From NCBI GenBank assembly GCA_002943765.1, contig PQWQ01000006.1:3348001-3412000 (forward strand): DNA of 64,000 nucleotides, written 5' to 3'. Position 1 is the first letter of the stretch, and the number at the start of each line of letters is the position of its first letter. The notes under the pieces were generated by a model. It did not search any database. It saw only the letters and a program-made list of their open reading frames with translations, and had not been told where the DNA came from. The translations under genes were made by a program, and so were the position numbers. This stretch comes from Psoroptes ovis. Lineage: Eukaryota > Arthropoda > Arachnida > Sarcoptiformes > Psoroptidae. Shown in pieces: positions 62,205-64,000 of this stretch.

Positions 62205-62621
62205 CTACAATTCAATTTTCGAATATGATTCATACATTTGAGATATTTGCGAGAATATTCCATTGAAAAATTTTGGAAGCAGTTTAGAATATTTCAATTC
62301 AGACATTTTTCGGTTTTTTCTCTCGGTTTCTTCTTTTGACAACTTTATATGTTGTTCTTCAATGAAAAAATTGAGAAAATAATGCAATATTTGTTCAATG
62401 TTCAATGCAATGATCATAATGAAATAATGATAATAATAATAATAAATACAATGACAGATTAGAGAGAAACGAAAAAAATGATATGAGACTGTTTTGACTT
62501 GAACTTGACTGACTAATGGAGATATTTGATGTTGATCATAATCATTCCAAAAGTCCCTGTGGATAATTTCAAATTTTTTTCTTTTAAATTTTGGTATTTT
62601 GGCTTGCAGATCTCTTATCAT
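62205..62621 (-). CDS. Minus-strand ORF of 138 codons, unknown
   Basis: An ATG frame of 138 codons to a TAG stop. Residues 1-60 and about 75-138 are mixed, Lys/Glu-containing and protein-like (for example EEQHIKLSKEETERKNRKMS). Between them a Tyr run is coded by an ATT/ATA microsatellite. The strand is not T-rich, so the frame is not explained by simple strand bias. No family, signal peptide or splice site recognised. Confidence 0.27.
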   Translation of the reverse strand: MIRDLQAKIPKFKRKKFEIIHRDFWNDYDQHQISPLVSQVQVKTVSYHFFRFSLICHCIYYYYYHYFIMIIALNIEQILHYFLNFFIEEQHIKLSKEETERKNRKMSELKYSKLLPKFFNGIFSQISQMYESYSKIEL

Positions 62622-64000
62622 AATTCATATTATCGGATAATTTTTTTTTTTGGCTTAAAAGTCAGTATTTCATTATGTTATTATTATTGAGATTATTATT
62701 ATTTTTTCTATGAATTAAGTCAAGTCTAAATATTTCAACTATAGTTTTTATACCGTTATATTCTCAGTTTCTCAGTGTTTGATGCGGCACATTTTATTCC
62801 TTTGTAGTTTTACATTATTTTGTTGCGAATTCTTCGCTAAAGTACAAGGTCAAAGGTTGAAAATTGCTGTTGTTGTTGTCGTTGTTATTGTTGTTATTAT
62901 TGTTGTCAATTTTGACATTTCAAAATGAATTTATTTTATGATTGTTTTCTCCATTTTTCTTTTGAATTTTTTCTTTGTTTTTATTAATTTGTAAACACTA
63001 ACAAATAAACACAAAAACAAATATGTAAATATTTTCTGTGTTTTTGATGTACGGCGTCTTCATGAAGAAATGATGATGATGATGTAGCTGTCGTCGTTGG
63101 TCGCTGTTTGTTTTTGTATTTTTCAGGCTTTGTTTTTATTTGATAAACAATGGATGAATAAAATAAACAAACAAAGGTCATCAAGTAAGGTCGGGGCCAA
63201 AGACAAATGTTTATTGAATCGAAAATATTTGACCATAAGTTTCTTGTTTTGTTTCAATAGTTGATTTGAATCAGTAAAACAATAAATTTTAAGTTTATTT
63301 GTTCAAAGTGCTAAAAATTTATTCAGAAACGTTTGAATCTGAGATTTCGAATTCAGAATTCAAGGTTCTTGAATTGAACTCTTTGAAAATGATTTTCATC
63401 AATCTATTGATTATTGAAAGATGCAGATTATATCATTTTCTTTGAATTTAAATTTGAAATTATCGAGAAAATTTGAAGACCTTTGATTATCATTCAGAAT
63501 TCAAAGAATTATTTGGAAAAAAATTTCTATCATTAAAAATTAAAATCAATGATTCATTATGATGAATAATGATAGTGATTTTGTGGCGGTTCAACTTGTA
63601 CAAAACACTATCATTATTAATCGATATGGCCAGTATACAAGAGCTTTGATTTTTAAATTTTTTCATTTCATTTCAAAAACAACTTTTATTTCTTTGAATT
63701 TTCGATTATGATCATTTTTTATGGAAATTTTCCTTCATTTTTTTTAATAACTTTTCTCCATTTTCATTTACCATTCAATTCAAATCATCAGAATATGATG
63801 ATTCAAGTTATATGATTCAAAAAAATAATAATAATATAAATAATCAACACAGACATTGAAATGAGCAGCCAAAAAAACGAAAAAAAAACCGAGACTAAAT
63901 TAAAAATTGTCTTTTCGAATATTCATCTTCGAATATTGGTGTGTGCGGCTGTGAATAAAACGCTGAACATTGACCAAAACATCGACCCTAACATTAAAGA
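62622..64000. other. Non-genic AT-rich sequence
   Basis: GTT/ATT runs near 62867-62906 and a GAT run near 63071. The ORF at 62984-63184 is antisense to repeats and was not accepted. The last 100 bases are less repetitive but hold no readable feature. Confidence 0.5.

Noticed and set aside
1..64000. CRISPR arrays, bacterial operons, rRNA and tRNA genes
   Set aside because: The window is eukaryotic in texture. No spaced direct-repeat array, no rRNA-like block and no convincing tRNA cloverleaf or B-box was found; a tRNA could still be missed by eye.

Overview
This is a 64 kb window of very AT-rich eukaryotic DNA, roughly a quarter to 30% GC judged by eye. It is packed with short simple repeats: GAT/ATC, GTT/AAC and ATT/AAT triplets, CA/TG runs, and A or T tracts up to 45 bases. 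That texture, short introns ending in T-rich tract plus AG, and an arthropod-style LTR retrotransposon fit a small-genome arthropod, most simply an astigmatid mite such as a dust mite. The host assignment is an inference; no host gene in the window proves it.

The one unambiguous genetic unit is a complete LTR retrotransposon on the minus strand at 10154-14470 (4,317 bp). It has two identical 107-bp LTRs (TGTCA...TGACA), a 4-bp target duplication (TGTT), an intact gag frame, and an intact pol frame in the -1 register joined to gag by a canonical A AAA AAC slippery heptamer. A polypurine tract abuts the 3' LTR. Pol carries protease, reverse transcriptase, RNase H, an HHCC/DD35E integrase and a GPY/F-type tail of Ty3/Gypsy character. 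Gag looks like a BEL/Pao gag instead: a DUF1759-type core plus three CCHC knuckles. The leader between the 5' LTR and the gag ATG is only 24 nt and has no recognisable tRNA 3'-end primer-binding site. The pol stop codon lies inside the 3' LTR. This compact, apparently young and mosaic element is the main discovery candidate.

Outside the element no conserved host protein was recognised. The best host-gene candidate is a two-exon plus-strand reading frame at 52821-53531. It has a signal peptide, a 123-bp phase-0 intron with GTGAGT...CAAAG borders, and about 195 residues with six cysteines after the signal. Weaker candidates are a 185-codon minus ORF at 22.3-22.9 kb, a convergent pair of long ORFs at 61.7-62.6 kb, ORFs at 25.4 kb, 36.4-37.0 kb and 46.6-47.1 kb, and several exon-like islands with good splice borders. 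GC-richer islands in such DNA lack stops in several frames at once, so these are leads, not genes.

Layout: 0-10 kb simple-sequence DNA with a few exon-like islands; 10.15-14.47 kb retrotransposon; 14.5-46 kb long gene-poor tract with scattered ORFs and microsatellites; 46-53.5 kb a cluster of plus-strand candidate exons ending with the secreted-protein candidate; 53.5-64 kb gene-poor DNA with two ORF islands. The window may be mostly intergenic or may lie within large introns of a gene whose exons are outside or too short to see.
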